Shown here piece by piece: positions 9,162 to 17,951 of a stretch of DNA of 64,000 bases. Position 1 is the stretch's first letter. Each line of letters starts with the position of its first letter. Under the pieces are notes generated by a model, which worked only from the letters and a program-made list of their open reading frames with translations, made no database searches and was not told where the DNA came from. A program made the position numbers and the translations under genes. Source of the stretch: Nitrospinaceae bacterium (lineage in GTDB: Bacteria > Nitrospinota > Nitrospinia > Nitrospinales > Nitrospinaceae); the NCBI GenBank assembly GCA_028278405.1, contig JANQEK010000043.1, positions 1 through 64,000 on the forward strand. The letters are read 5' to 3'.

Positions 9162-10112
9162 ATGGGACTCATGCGAAAGAAGATCACTGTTGTCGGTGCC
9201 GGCCAGGTCGGTACTACGGTGGCCCAGTTGGTGGCCTATAAAAATTTAGGTAACGTCGTGATGGTGGATATTATTGAGGGAGTTCCCCAGGGGAAAGCTC
9301 TTGACCTCCAGCAGTCCGGTTGTCTGCAGGCATTCGACAGCATTGTTACCGGAACCAACGACTATAAAGATACCGCGAATTCAGATATTGTCGTGATCAC
9401 CGCAGGTTTGCCCCGAAAGCCGGGACAAGACCGGTCCGATTTACTCCGCACCAACGCCAAAATTGTAAAGAGCGTAACCGAGGAGATCATGAAGCACTCC
9501 AAGGATCCTATCATCATTGTGGTGTCGAATCCGCTCGATGCCATGGTGTACCTCGCCAAACAGGTTTCGGGGTTGTCGAGAAACCATGTGTTGGGGATGG
9601 CGGGTGTGTTGGACTCCGCGCGGTTCCGCACTTTTGTATCGCTCGAGCTTTCCTGTTCTCTCGTGGATGTCGATGCCATGGTTCTGGGAGGGCACGGTGA
9701 TTCCATGGTCCCCATGCCGCGCTACACGACGGTCTCCGGTATTTCCATTACCGACCTGATGACTCAGGAGCAAATTGACCGGCTGGTGGAGCGCACACGT
9801 AAGGGTGGAGCGGAAATTGTCGGCCTCCTGAAAAACGGAAGTGCTTTCTCGGCACCTGGCGCCTCGGCGGTCAAAATGATCGAAGCCATCCTGCAGGATA
9901 AGCGGAGAATCCTGCCCTGCACCGCGTACCTGGATGGGGAATACGGGTGGAGTAATATTTTCTTCGGGGTACCGGTGGAATTGGGTGCGCTGGGTATCGA
10001 TAAGATCATCGAACTGAACCTGACCCCGGATGAAAAGAAAGCGCTGGATACCTCCGCCGCCGATGTGAAAGTGATGATCGACGAAGTCGACGCTTTCCTG
10101 CAAGAAGGATAG
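9162..10112 (+). CDS. mdh: Malate dehydrogenase, LDH-like type
   Basis: Interconverts malate and oxaloacetate with NAD in the TCA cycle. The 316 residues show the Rossmann loop [26 protein letters not shown] (Asp for NAD), [14 protein letters not shown] (the substrate-binding PRKPG arginine that distinguishes MDH from LDH), [22 protein letters not shown] and the catalytic His in [17 protein letters not shown] sits 7 bases before the ATG at 9162; a second ATG at 9171 is less well placed. A hairpin terminator follows. It stands apart from icd and is not in an operon with other TCA genes. Confidence 0.96.
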   Translation: MGLMRKKITVVGAGQVGTTVAQLVAYKNLGNVVMVDIIEGVPQGKALDLQQSGCLQAFDSIVTGTNDYKDTANSDIVVITAGLPRKPGQDRSDLLRTNAKIVKSVTEEIMKHSKDPIIIVVSNPLDAMVYLAKQVSGLSRNHVLGMAGVLDSARFRTFVSLELSCSLVDVDAMVLGGHGDSMVPMPRYTTVSGISITDLMTQEQIDRLVERTRKGGAEIVGLLKNGSAFSAPGASAVKMIEAILQDKRRILPCTAYLDGEYGWSNIFFGVPVELGALGIDKIIELNLTPDEKKALDTSAADVKVMIDEVDAFLQEG

Positions 10113-10152
10113 ATTTTCTACCTCAGTTTTTCCCACCGAACTATTTTTCAGG

Positions 10153-10180
10153 TATCACTGTTTTTGTAGTGGTATTTTTT
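10153..10180 (+). terminator. Rho-independent terminator of mdh
   Basis: TATCACT/AGTGGTA 7-bp stem (one T-G pair) with an 8-base loop, followed directly by TTTTTT, 40 bases after the mdh stop. Confidence 0.75.
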
Positions 10181-10216
10181 CAATCAGTCAACACACTCTT
10201 CAAACGGCTTGAATAT

Positions 10217-10244
10217 TTGTTCCTCCCTGTTAGCCTGTTAAATA
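10217..10244 (+). promoter_or_regulatory. Possible promoter for the 164-residue hypothetical gene
   Basis: TTGTTC at 10217, a 16-base spacer and TAAATA at 10239-10244, ending 25 bases before the ATG at 10270. Confidence 0.4.
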
Positions 10245-10269
10245 ATAAAAACATATTGAAGGATGTGCT

Positions 10270-10764
10270 ATGAGTGAGAAGAAAGGATTTGCTCTGGAAG
10301 AGTTCGGAGGAAATTTTGATGCCGTGCTGGTTCAATCTAATGCAGACGTAGTAATAGGAAATATTGGACGGCAGGATTGCAAACAATTGGAAGACAGTTC
10401 CTGGACCGTTCTGCCGGGGAATGCCGATGTGGCCAAAGAGCTTTCAGCCGATTTGGGTGCGGACGCCATATACTTTGGTTTTGGGGATGCCTCAGGTTGG
10501 ATGGTCTATGACTTTTTTCAAAAAGGTGAAAAAGTTGAAAGCTACGGTTTCGGAGAGGATTACTCCGAAGAAATGGAAGAGGCAGGCGCTGATTATGCCA
10601 GTCCCTGGGATATAGAAACATCGGATGGTGAGACACAATGGGGATTTTCCAGCAAGCTCCGAAAAGTCACTGAAGATGAAATCAAAAAGGGGGAAGGTTT
10701 TATTGATGAATTTCTCAAGGCTCAGAATGCCTATCTGGGGTGGGACGCGTTACCCATGGGATAA
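10270..10764 (+). CDS. Hypothetical acidic cytosolic protein
   Basis: I do not recognise a family. The 164 residues are strongly acidic (DYSEEMEEAGADY, KVTEDEIKKGEGFIDEFLKA), with several Gly/Asp turns (ADAIYFGFGDASGWMVYDFF) and no signal peptide or membrane helix. The ATG has AAGGA 6 bases upstream and a plausible promoter, and an mdh terminator separates it from the preceding gene, so it is likely a true monocistronic gene. Its stop lies 10 bases from that of the convergent phosphoesterase gene. The pattern suggests a small alpha/beta domain; no function is offered. Confidence 0.75.
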   Translation: MSEKKGFALEEFGGNFDAVLVQSNADVVIGNIGRQDCKQLEDSSWTVLPGNADVAKELSADLGADAIYFGFGDASGWMVYDFFQKGEKVESYGFGEDYSEEMEEAGADYASPWDIETSDGETQWGFSSKLRKVTEDEIKKGEGFIDEFLKAQNAYLGWDALPMG

Positions 10765-10774
10765 CAGAGTAGTG

Positions 10775-11869
10775 CTATTGAGACTTTTTAACACCGTTTG
10801 CGGTACTTCGAATTTCAAATTGATCGAATACCGTCACGCCTGCATCTTTACCGTCACACTCTAACGAAATATCTTTCCACATCGGATCATCCGCGTGCCA
10901 GCGTGGATTTTGTTTGTCCCCGGTTGCAGGCGGGCACACGCGGTAGGTTTTAGCCTTAAGAGCATTGTGCGAAATTTCCAGTGTCAGGTAATGAAATGTA
11001 AGAGCGCGTTTCGCGAGAGCATTGGACACGGCACTCGGTGCGCTGCGTTTTGGATGGTTCTGTTGATCGGCAAATGGTTTGAACAGTGCTCCGCCGCCAC
11101 CAGATACGATATGTGTGACCCCCGCTCCCTTTTTATATTTGGATTTTTTGACTACCGGCAATGTTCCGTTTTCCAGAGGAATACCCATTGGGAAAAACCG
11201 TTCATAAGAGTGCTGGTTGCCCGCCAACACGAGATCGGGACCCAATTGATTGATTTCTTTCAATACGGTCTGTCGTTTTTCTTTGTACCAGGCAGTGGTC
11301 AGTGCCGGTTCGTGCAGGGCGAAGATCACCCAATGTCCCTTCCGTCGCGCTTCTTTGATTACGGGTTTGAGCCAGGAAGTCGGGTTATTCCACTCATAAA
11401 CATTCAGCACGACAAATAAAGCTGTTTCCAGACTCATGACGCCTTCCCGCTTTTCCGGTGGCAGGGTTTTGTGAGGGAGCCAGTCAAACGATGTGGCCAT
11501 CGGCGCGATTCGGTCCCAACAACCGGAGGCTTTCGGTTTCCACATTTTGGGAGGAAGATCATTATCGCCTGCCACGAAAATGCGGATGGGGTAGGGCCGG
11601 ACAAGCGTTTCTTTAATTTCTTTGATGTATCGATCGGGGCACTTTTCTGGAAATTTCTCCGGCTGGTAAACAAAATCGCCGAGATGCAGAATCGCGTCTG
11701 CCTTTTCCTTGCGCATGGCTTTCTGCACTGCCTCGAACCCGGGACGAAAGGCGCGTTCCCCGATTCCTGTATCGCCCACCACCACAACCTTTATGGATTC
11801 GGCCTCGTGCCCAAAAACAACGGTGGGCAGAATGCAGGCAACAAAAATTAGAAGAAAGATCGATCTCAT
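10775..11869 (-). CDS. Exported calcineurin-like metallophosphoesterase
   Basis: Probable secreted or periplasmic phosphatase; substrate unknown. From the ATG at 11869 (preferred over an in-frame TTG at 11881) the protein opens with a signal peptide, MRSIFLLIFVACILPTVVFG. Metal-binding motifs then follow: GDTG, LHLGDFVYQ, AGDNDLPP (in place of GNHD/E), ALHEPAL and AGNQHSYERFF. The last resembles the purple acid phosphatase GHxHxYER block, but with Asn-Gln instead of the first His. There is no Shine-Dalgarno at either start. It lies downstream of arsC on the same strand with a 33-base gap, possibly cotranscribed. Confidence 0.82.
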   Translation of the reverse strand: MRSIFLLIFVACILPTVVFGHEAESIKVVVVGDTGIGERAFRPGFEAVQKAMRKEKADAILHLGDFVYQPEKFPEKCPDRYIKEIKETLVRPYPIRIFVAGDNDLPPKMWKPKASGCWDRIAPMATSFDWLPHKTLPPEKREGVMSLETALFVVLNVYEWNNPTSWLKPVIKEARRKGHWVIFALHEPALTTAWYKEKRQTVLKEINQLGPDLVLAGNQHSYERFFPMGIPLENGTLPVVKKSKYKKGAGVTHIVSGGGGALFKPFADQQNHPKRSAPSAVSNALAKRALTFHYLTLEISHNALKAKTYRVCPPATGDKQNPRWHADDPMWKDISLECDGKDAGVTVFDQFEIRSTANGVKKSQ

Positions 11870-11902
11870 ATTTTTATTCAATAATACGGGTGATAACCCG
11901 GA

Positions 11903-12349
11903 TCATGCGGCGGGCTCCGGTGGCAGGTTGTCAGGCAGTCCGGAAACGAAAGCTTTGATCTCGTCCCGCACCCGCCGGTAATGGGACAGGGCTTCTTCTT
12001 CAGTTGCGGCATCCTTCGCCAGTTTCGGGGGATCGTCGAAGCCCACATGCACCACCCATGTGTTGCCGGGGAACACCGGGCAGGTTTCGTCGGCATTGCT
12101 GCAGACCGTCACCACATAATCGAAGTCGACGTACATCACGTCATCCACATGCTTGGAGCTATGTTTCGAGATGTCCACCCCCGCTTCGGCCATGACCTGG
12201 ATGGCCCTCGCGTTCATGCCGTGCGGATCGATACCCGCCGAATGCGGCTCGATGATATCGCCTTTCAGCGCCTGCGCCCACCCTTCGGCCATCTGGCTCC
12301 GACACGAATTCCCCGTGCATAAGAACAATATTTTCAGCTTATCGGCCAT
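11903..12349 (-). CDS. arsC: Arsenate reductase, low-molecular-weight phosphatase (thioredoxin-linked) type
   Basis: Reduces arsenate to arsenite in the cytoplasm. Starting at the ATG 12349, the 148-residue protein has the P-loop CTGNSCRSQMAE with catalytic Cys11 and Arg17, and the redox pair Cys83 and Cys90 in VCSNADETC. This is the same spacing as the well-studied pI258-type enzyme (10/82/89), which points to the thioredoxin-coupled class rather than the glutaredoxin class. GHAG-type substrate turn HSAGIDPHGMNARA is also present. No arsR or arsenite pump is in view. An upstream in-frame ATG at 12370 lacks support. Confidence 0.93.
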   Translation of the reverse strand: MADKLKILFLCTGNSCRSQMAEGWAQALKGDIIEPHSAGIDPHGMNARAIQVMAEAGVDISKHSSKHVDDVMYVDFDYVVTVCSNADETCPVFPGNTWVVHVGFDDPPKLAKDAATEEEALSHYRRVRDEIKAFVSGLPDNLPPEPAA

Positions 12350-12393
12350 AACTCGCCAAGTGTAGCACAAGCCCCCAGGAAGAGGGTTACCGG

Positions 12394-12433
12394 TTGATTT
12401 TCGATTTATTTTCGCCTATAGTGAGGCATCACT
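12394..12433 (+). promoter_or_regulatory. lexA promoter with overlapping operator-like inverted repeat
   Basis: TTGATT at 12394-12399, exactly 17 bases, then TATAGT at 12417-12422. A perfect inverted repeat AGTGA-GGCA-TCACT spans 12420-12433, covering the end of the -10 and the likely start point. It is well placed for repression of lexA by its own product. The repeat does not match the Gammaproteobacterial or Gram-positive SOS boxes I know. Confidence 0.5.
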
Positions 12434-12454
12434 TATCACAGGGGGAGTCGGTCT

Positions 12455-13054
12455 ATGTACCTGACTAAACGCCAGAAAGAAATTTACCAGTATCTCAAGG
12501 AGCATATCCAGTCGATGGGTTACGCGCCGAGCATCATGGAAATCTGTGCGAAGTTCAACCTGTCGTCACCTGCCACCGTACACAAACATCTCAGCCACAT
12601 CGAGGAAAAGGGACTCATCCGCCGCGAGCAGAACCTGAGCCGCGCCATTGAGCTGGTGGAAGAAGCCGCGGCGACAAGCCTGCCGGAGTTTCCATTGCTT
12701 GGCCACATCATGGCTGGCAAACCAATCGAGGTGATGGAGACGCGCGAGGTGATGTCACTCATGCCCGACCCGTCAGGCAAGGATATCTTCGTGCTGAAGG
12801 TGAAAGGCCAGTCGATGATCGAAGACCATATTCAGGACGGGGATTTTGTCATCGTCGAGCGACGCGATCGCGCGGAAAATGGTGAAACAGTGGTTGCCTT
12901 GCTCGATAACGCATCGGCTACCCTGAAACGCTTCTACCGGGAGCCGGATCACATTCGCCTGCAGCCCGCCAATGCCGACATGGAGCCTATCATCATGAAA
13001 GAAGGTGATTTGAAAATCCAGGGCGTGGTCATCGGCGTCCTCAGAAAATTCTAA
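12455..13054 (+). CDS. lexA: LexA SOS repressor
   Basis: Represses DNA-damage genes and self-cleaves with RecA. The N-terminal winged helix (about 1-65) starts MYLTKRQKEIYQYLKEHI with YAPSIMEICAKFNLSSPATVHKHL as recognition region. The S24 domain has cleavage site Ala87-Gly88 (HIMAGKP), Ser120 (KGQSMIEDHI) and Lys158 (ATLKRF), spacing that fits the family. GGGGGAG sits 7 bases before the ATG. The gene is followed closely by dinB and an aminotransferase gene, making an SOS-regulated unit likely. The recognition helix differs from the E. coli form, consistent with a different operator. Confidence 0.96.
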   Translation: MYLTKRQKEIYQYLKEHIQSMGYAPSIMEICAKFNLSSPATVHKHLSHIEEKGLIRREQNLSRAIELVEEAAATSLPEFPLLGHIMAGKPIEVMETREVMSLMPDPSGKDIFVLKVKGQSMIEDHIQDGDFVIVERRDRAENGETVVALLDNASATLKRFYREPDHIRLQPANADMEPIIMKEGDLKIQGVVIGVLRKF

Positions 13055-13074
13055 CGGTATGGACAATGGATCTT

Positions 13075-14241
13075 ATGGTTAGAAACATTTTACATATCGA
13101 CATGGACGCGTTTTTCGTTTCGGTGGAACAAGTATGTGATCCGTCTCTCAAAGGCAAGCCGGTGATTGTCGGTGGCGATCCTTATATCGGGCGTGGCGTG
13201 GTTTCAGCCGCCTCTTATGAAGCACGTCAGTATGGTATTCATTCAGCGATGCCCATTTCGCGCGCCAAGCGGTTGTGTCCCCATGCTATTTTCCTGCGAG
13301 GATCGCATGGTCGTTACAGCCGGTTTTCGACGCGTATCTTTGCTATCCTCAACCGCTATTCGCCTTTAGTCGAACCGATGTCCCTCGACGAGGCGTATGT
13401 CGACTTGACCGGATGCGAACGTCTGCACGGTCCGGTTACTGAAACGGCGGTGCGGATCCATGATGAAATCAAAAATACAGTCGGCATCAACGCTTCGGTG
13501 GGAATGGGAACCAACAAGCTGATGGCGAAGATCGGTTCCAGTATGGCGAAGCCCAACGGATTCCTGCGCATCCTGCCGGGTTGCGAGGCGAGGTTCCTGG
13601 CGCCTCTGCCTATCGGGCGCATCCCGGGAATTGGACCCAAAAGTGTGAAAGCGTTCAAGAGCGAGAATATTCGTACCGTGCGCGATCTTGCGGCGATTCC
13701 GCTGGATTATTTGGAGAAAGAATACGGCGAGTGGGGACACCGCCTGTACCAGAAAGCGCGTGGTATTTCCCAGTCTCCGGTGTCGAAACGCGATGACACC
13801 CGCTCCATCAGCCGGGAAACAACGTTGGAGGAAGATTCCACCGATCCGGCATTTTTGGAGTCGACTCTCAGCTGGCTGGTGGAAAAAGCGGGATCGCAGC
13901 TTCGCGAAGAAGGACTTCGCGCCCGGTGCGTCTCGTTGAAATTACGCTATTCGAATTTCAAGACGGTGACGCGTTCCTGCACACTGAAGGAAGCTGCTTG
14001 CGAGGATCACGTGATCTTTGGTACGGTGGCGCACCTGTTTCGAAAATTATTCACGCGTGGTACGCGCGTGCGGTTGATTGGCGTGGCGCTTACGTCGCTC
14101 ACCTCCGATGTTTCACTACAGATGGAATTGTTCGAGAACCTGAACATGAAGCAGTGGCAGAAACTGTACCAGGGCATTGACCGCATCCGCGACAAATACG
14201 GTTTTCGATCCATTTTGAGAGGGTCGAGCCGAAAAAATTAG
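13075..14241 (+). CDS. dinB: DNA polymerase IV, Y-family translesion polymerase
   Basis: Error-prone polymerase acting on damaged DNA. Family motifs are ILHIDMDAFFVSVEQ (first catalytic Asp pair), YEARQYGIHSAMP, EPMSLDEAYVDLTG (catalytic Asp-Glu), VGMGTNKLMAKIGSSMAKP and the helix-hairpin-helix IGRIPGIGPKSVKAF. A sliding-clamp binding motif QMELF lies near the C-terminus. I place the start at ATG 13075 because the family begins just before HIDMDAFF; an ATG at 13066 would add three residues and neither has a strong ribosome site. It begins about 20 bases after lexA and ends 2 bases before the next gene. Confidence 0.94.
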   Translation: MVRNILHIDMDAFFVSVEQVCDPSLKGKPVIVGGDPYIGRGVVSAASYEARQYGIHSAMPISRAKRLCPHAIFLRGSHGRYSRFSTRIFAILNRYSPLVEPMSLDEAYVDLTGCERLHGPVTETAVRIHDEIKNTVGINASVGMGTNKLMAKIGSSMAKPNGFLRILPGCEARFLAPLPIGRIPGIGPKSVKAFKSENIRTVRDLAAIPLDYLEKEYGEWGHRLYQKARGISQSPVSKRDDTRSISRETTLEEDSTDPAFLESTLSWLVEKAGSQLREEGLRARCVSLKLRYSNFKTVTRSCTLKEAACEDHVIFGTVAHLFRKLFTRGTRVRLIGVALTSLTSDVSLQMELFENLNMKQWQKLYQGIDRIRDKYGFRSILRGSSRKN

Positions 14242-14243
14242 TT

Positions 14244-15377
14244 ATGGACATCGAAAAAATACGCAAAGAGTTCCCGGTGACGGAGCATCGTCTGTTCATG
14301 GACCACGCCCGTGTGGCGCCCCTGCCACGTCCGGTACAGGCTGCGATTACCGCCTTTGCCGAGGAGGCCTGCGAACAGGCCACGGCGCATTACAGTGAAT
14401 GGCTGAAGGAGGTGGAGATTGTCCGCGCCCGTTTTGCCAAACTCATCAATGCCGAACCGGGGGAAGTGGCGTTCATCAAGAATACTTCAGAGGGGCTTTC
14501 CACTGTAGCCAATGGTATCGATTGGAAAGAGGGTGACAATGTGGTGGTCCCGGACATCGAGTTTCCCGCCAACGTCTATCCGTGGATGAACCTGAAGCGT
14601 CGTGGAGTCGAGGTGCGTTTCGTGAAAGCCGTGCGCGGTCGCGTGCCATTTGAACAGATTACCGCACAAGTCAATTCCCGGACGCGTGTTCTTTCTATCA
14701 GTTCAGTCGAGTTTAACAGCGGCTTCCGCAACGATCTCAAGCGCATCGGCGAATTCTGTAAAGAGAAACAAATCTATTTCTGCGTCGACGCTATTCAATC
14801 ACTCGGGGTGATCCCCATGGATGTTAAGGAGTTTCATATCGACTTTCTCGCCGCCGACGGACACAAGTGGATGCTGAGCGTCGAAGGTCTCGGCGGATTT
14901 TATATTTCCAAACAGGTATTGGACGACATTCATCCTGCGGTAGTGGGATGGGACAGTGTCGTTAACTCCGGAGATTACGGGAATTATGACTTCACACTTA
15001 AGCCCGATGCCAGACGATTCGAAGAGGGCTCGTTCAACATATTGAGTATCTATGCATTCGGTGCCGCCCTGGCGCTTCTGGAGGAAGCGGGCATTGAACA
15101 CATCGAACAGCGCGTGTTGCATCTTGGCGATCGTATCATCCAACATCTACAGAAACGCAAGTTTAAAATCCTCAGTTCCACCGAGCCGGGCGAACGTTCC
15201 GGCAGTGTCTGCTTCGCGGGCGATATGGATTACAAGCAGCTCGCCTTGTATTTGAGAGAGCGTCACGTCATCGTTTCTGTACGCGATAACTTCGTGCGCC
15301 TGTCCCCACACTTCTATAATACCGATGAGGAAATCGACCGCTTTTTCGCTCTTCTCGACGAGTTTCTTAATAAATAG
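14244..15377 (+). CDS. Class V PLP-dependent aminotransferase (cysteine desulfurase-like)
   Basis: Fold-type I PLP enzyme of the NifS/SufS/isopenicillin-epimerase superfamily; substrate not evident. The 377 residues show FIKNTSEGLSTVANGI (PLP phosphate region), SISSVEFNSGFRNDL, the PLP-stacking Asp in FCVDAIQSLGV and the PLP lysine in AADGHKWMLSVEG. I do not see the conserved Cys loop expected of group I or II cysteine desulfurases, so a desulfurase role is doubtful. It starts 2 bases after dinB, within the putative SOS operon, which is an unusual location. Confidence 0.85.
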   Translation: MDIEKIRKEFPVTEHRLFMDHARVAPLPRPVQAAITAFAEEACEQATAHYSEWLKEVEIVRARFAKLINAEPGEVAFIKNTSEGLSTVANGIDWKEGDNVVVPDIEFPANVYPWMNLKRRGVEVRFVKAVRGRVPFEQITAQVNSRTRVLSISSVEFNSGFRNDLKRIGEFCKEKQIYFCVDAIQSLGVIPMDVKEFHIDFLAADGHKWMLSVEGLGGFYISKQVLDDIHPAVVGWDSVVNSGDYGNYDFTLKPDARRFEEGSFNILSIYAFGAALALLEEAGIEHIEQRVLHLGDRIIQHLQKRKFKILSSTEPGERSGSVCFAGDMDYKQLALYLRERHVIVSVRDNFVRLSPHFYNTDEEIDRFFALLDEFLNK

Positions 15378-15380
15378 GGA

Positions 15381-16994
15381 TTATTTAGAAGTCAACGTCT
15401 GCGGCGCACACCTGAACCGGCTCAATTTGTATTTTCCAAATTCCTGAGCGGAAACCTCTTTCAACTCTCCGTGGAGGTGTTCCATGCAAAATCTACCAAG
15501 CAATCTCAACTTTTTGGGATCGGCAAATATAGGGATACCCGATTCCTTTTTAAGCCGATCAACAAGGCTGGGTCCATTTTTTTCTTCTTCAAAAGAAACG
15601 GAAAATGGAGCGAGAGTGAAAACCCCCAGGGGGTAGAAGCGATGAGATTTAGCGGGTGAAGGAACATTTAATACTTTATAAACGATGGGTAAAGGGAAAG
15701 CTCCTCCCCAAAGAACGAACGTTTCATCAGGCAGGGAAGTTGAAAGTATCTGTGCATGATCATTGTTGGCATGCAGTTTCTTCAAGCTCGAAAATGCATA
15801 AAAACAATTGACGGTGACCGCTATGAGCAGTATTGCAGTTACAAGCTTTTTGTGGCGGGAGGAAAATTGAGTCGTAAAAAAAGGAATTACAATCAACAGG
15901 CTCATTAGAGGCGCATAGACTCGGGTAACCCCGGGCCTTCCCAGCAAGCTCATCAAAAAAATTGCGATTATAATTAAACCCAGGCTGGCCAAACCCTGTC
16001 GACGAGCTCCCAATGCTGTTAATAACAATGCAACGATGACTATCACCCTTATTTTTTCATGCCCCAGAGCACGCAAGCCTATCCAAAAACTGTAGGGCGC
16101 ATTTTCCAGCCAGGGAGACATTCCAAGTTCATCGAGCATTGCCTGTAATTTTTCGGGATCGCTCAAATTGGGATCGGGGAAAAACCAGTTTTCTATCAAC
16201 TCTATATCATTGAAGCTGTATCCATAAGGTTTGTATATGTCAGAACGCCATCCTAAATGCAGGCCTGCCTGATAGTCTGTAAAACGAGCCAGGGTGGGAT
16301 TGATCTCATTGAAGTTTTTCCATGATTCTCCCTGGTAGGCGCGATGATTGATCGCGGTCGAGATTGCAATAGCCGATACTAAAATGAGCGTTGCAATTTT
16401 AAAGTGGCGCTGTTGAAACAGGTTTCGCCAGGGAAGCAAGGGGAGAGAAACGATTAGCACCAATAAAAACTCCTGGCTGCGTATTAAAAAGCTGAAAAAA
16501 GCCAGAAAGCATCCGACGGCCAGGACTCGCCAATCCTTCTCTCGGTCATACAAGTACCAGCAGACTATTCCGCTTACCATGAGTAAGCCGGCATTAATGG
16601 TGAACTGGGGGAAAAGGACCGGTCGCGTCAAAATTAACGCCAAAACAGATAGATAAATCAAATAGCCGGTACCTGCGCGATACATTCCATAAACGATCAC
16701 TGTGCCAATAACAATCAGTGTCGCCATTGTTGCAATGGAATATCCCAGGAGTCCATTGACCTCTGGAATTGCCTGAACGAGGTATCCCCACAGTACATTT
16801 GAAAAAAGAATCTTGGGGGAATCCGTTGCAGCTATCCCATAGCCATGCGCCACCATCGACATTGCGACGTCATCGTTTGTTTCCCATATTGGTCCAAAGA
16901 CATTACACAACACGACTATAAAAACGGTTGTTGTTGTCAACGCTCCTGCTATGAGCAATAAGGTTTGCTCTTTTTTGGGGGTCGAACACATCAT
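15381..16994 (-). CDS. Polytopic membrane protein, possible lipid-sugar-dependent glycosyltransferase
   Basis: The 537 residues form about ten or more membrane segments, beginning LLLIAGALTTTTVFIVVLCN and followed by WETNDDVAMSMVAHGY. An acidic pair in the first extracytoplasmic loop is typical of GT-C enzymes that use polyprenyl-phosphate sugars. Clusters of helices run to about residue 420, and a soluble tail of about 100 residues follows. I do not recognise a precise family. It converges on the aminotransferase gene, and its 5' end faces the plus-strand glycan operon with its GtrB/ArnC-like gene, so a GtrC-like role is a reasonable inference. Confidence 0.7.
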   Translation of the reverse strand: MMCSTPKKEQTLLLIAGALTTTTVFIVVLCNVFGPIWETNDDVAMSMVAHGYGIAATDSPKILFSNVLWGYLVQAIPEVNGLLGYSIATMATLIVIGTVIVYGMYRAGTGYLIYLSVLALILTRPVLFPQFTINAGLLMVSGIVCWYLYDREKDWRVLAVGCFLAFFSFLIRSQEFLLVLIVSLPLLPWRNLFQQRHFKIATLILVSAIAISTAINHRAYQGESWKNFNEINPTLARFTDYQAGLHLGWRSDIYKPYGYSFNDIELIENWFFPDPNLSDPEKLQAMLDELGMSPWLENAPYSFWIGLRALGHEKIRVIVIVALLLTALGARRQGLASLGLIIIAIFLMSLLGRPGVTRVYAPLMSLLIVIPFFTTQFSSRHKKLVTAILLIAVTVNCFYAFSSLKKLHANNDHAQILSTSLPDETFVLWGGAFPLPIVYKVLNVPSPAKSHRFYPLGVFTLAPFSVSFEEEKNGPSLVDRLKKESGIPIFADPKKLRLLGRFCMEHLHGELKEVSAQEFGKYKLSRFRCAPQTLTSK

Positions 16995-17152
16995 TGTCTA
17001 TTAGGGCGGTTTTTTGGGTACTTAGGGGTTCGTGGGCAGGCGCCAAACAAATGCTGAGCTTTAAATTGAAATATGGCTAACCTGTTGTTAGACTGAGAGT
17101 TGTGGATATTTAGGGGTTGAGGGGTTTTTAGAATAGCTCCTCGAAGGACTGA

Positions 17153-17174
17153 CAAGAATTTTATCATATTCTTG
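17153..17174 (+). repeat. Inverted repeat upstream of the WbqC operon
   Basis: CAAGAAT-TTTATCAT-ATTCTTG with perfect 7-base arms and an 8-base spacer, 77 bases before the GTG start. Could be an operator or leader hairpin; it lacks a T-run. The surrounding gap 16995-17250 also has short TTAGGGGTT direct repeats but no clear -35/-10 pair. Confidence 0.4.
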
Positions 17175-17250
17175 ATTAAGAAGTGTAAGAAATCGGGCCT
17201 TTATCGCCATATCGGGTTTGACCAAGAGTGGGTGGATTTCGTGGAATCGC

Positions 17251-17943
17251 GTGTCTAAATCAGTCGCCATTATTCAATCGAATTACATTCCCTGGAAGGG
17301 ATATTTTGACATTATTCATTCGGTGGACGAACTGGTGTTGTACGACGATGTTCAGTTCACCACCCGGGACTGGCGCAATCGGAATCGGATCAAAACCCAG
17401 GGAGGATTGAAGTGGTTAACGGTTCCCGTTGAGGTAAAGGGAAAGTTTACGCAGAAGATCAAGGATACACGTATCAGCGACCCGCGCTGGGCCCGGAAAC
17501 ACTGGGAAACCATTCGCCACAGTTATTCGAAGACCGGGTTCTTCAAGGATTACCAGGAATTGTTCGAAGAGTTGTATCTCACTTGTCAGGAAAAATTTTT
17601 AAGTCGCGTCAATTTTTGTTTTCTTGAGGCAATCAACCGGTTGTTGGAAATAAAAACTCCGATTCGTTGGTCCAGTGATTTTACATTGCCTGAAGGAAAA
17701 AATGAGCGGTTGATTTCCATATGCCGGGAAGCGGGGGCAACGAAATACTTGTCAGGACCGGCCGCCAAGGATTATTTGGACGAATCTGCGTTTCGTCAGG
17801 AGAACATTGAGGTGGAGTGGATGGATTACTCCGGTTATCCGGAGCACCGTCAATTATTTCCACCGTTCGAACATGGCGTGACAATACTGGATCTTTTATT
17901 CAATGAAGGCCCCGATGCCAAAACATTTATGAAGAGCTTCTGA
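17251..17943 (+). CDS. WbqC-like family protein
   Basis: Member of the WbqC family found in O-antigen and exopolysaccharide loci; the biochemical role is poorly defined. The sequence has the family opening SVAIIQSNYIPWKGYFDII, VLYDDVQFTTRDWRNRN, KWLTVPV and LPEGKNERLISICREAGATKYLSGPAAKDY. I start at the GTG 17251 (V-S-K-S-V-A-I-I), which matches where the family begins; an upstream ATG at 17218 would add 11 untypical residues. It opens a plus-strand operon of eight genes with very short gaps and overlaps. Confidence 0.88.
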   Translation: MSKSVAIIQSNYIPWKGYFDIIHSVDELVLYDDVQFTTRDWRNRNRIKTQGGLKWLTVPVEVKGKFTQKIKDTRISDPRWARKHWETIRHSYSKTGFFKDYQELFEELYLTCQEKFLSRVNFCFLEAINRLLEIKTPIRWSSDFTLPEGKNERLISICREAGATKYLSGPAAKDYLDESAFRQENIEVEWMDYSGYPEHRQLFPPFEHGVTILDLLFNEGPDAKTFMKSF

Positions 17944-17951
17944 CTGGAATC

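Noticed and set aside
12455-13054. A phage-type repressor rather than LexA
   Set aside because: The helix-turn-helix, Ala-Gly site and Ser/Lys spacing fit LexA, dinB follows, and no phage gene is near.
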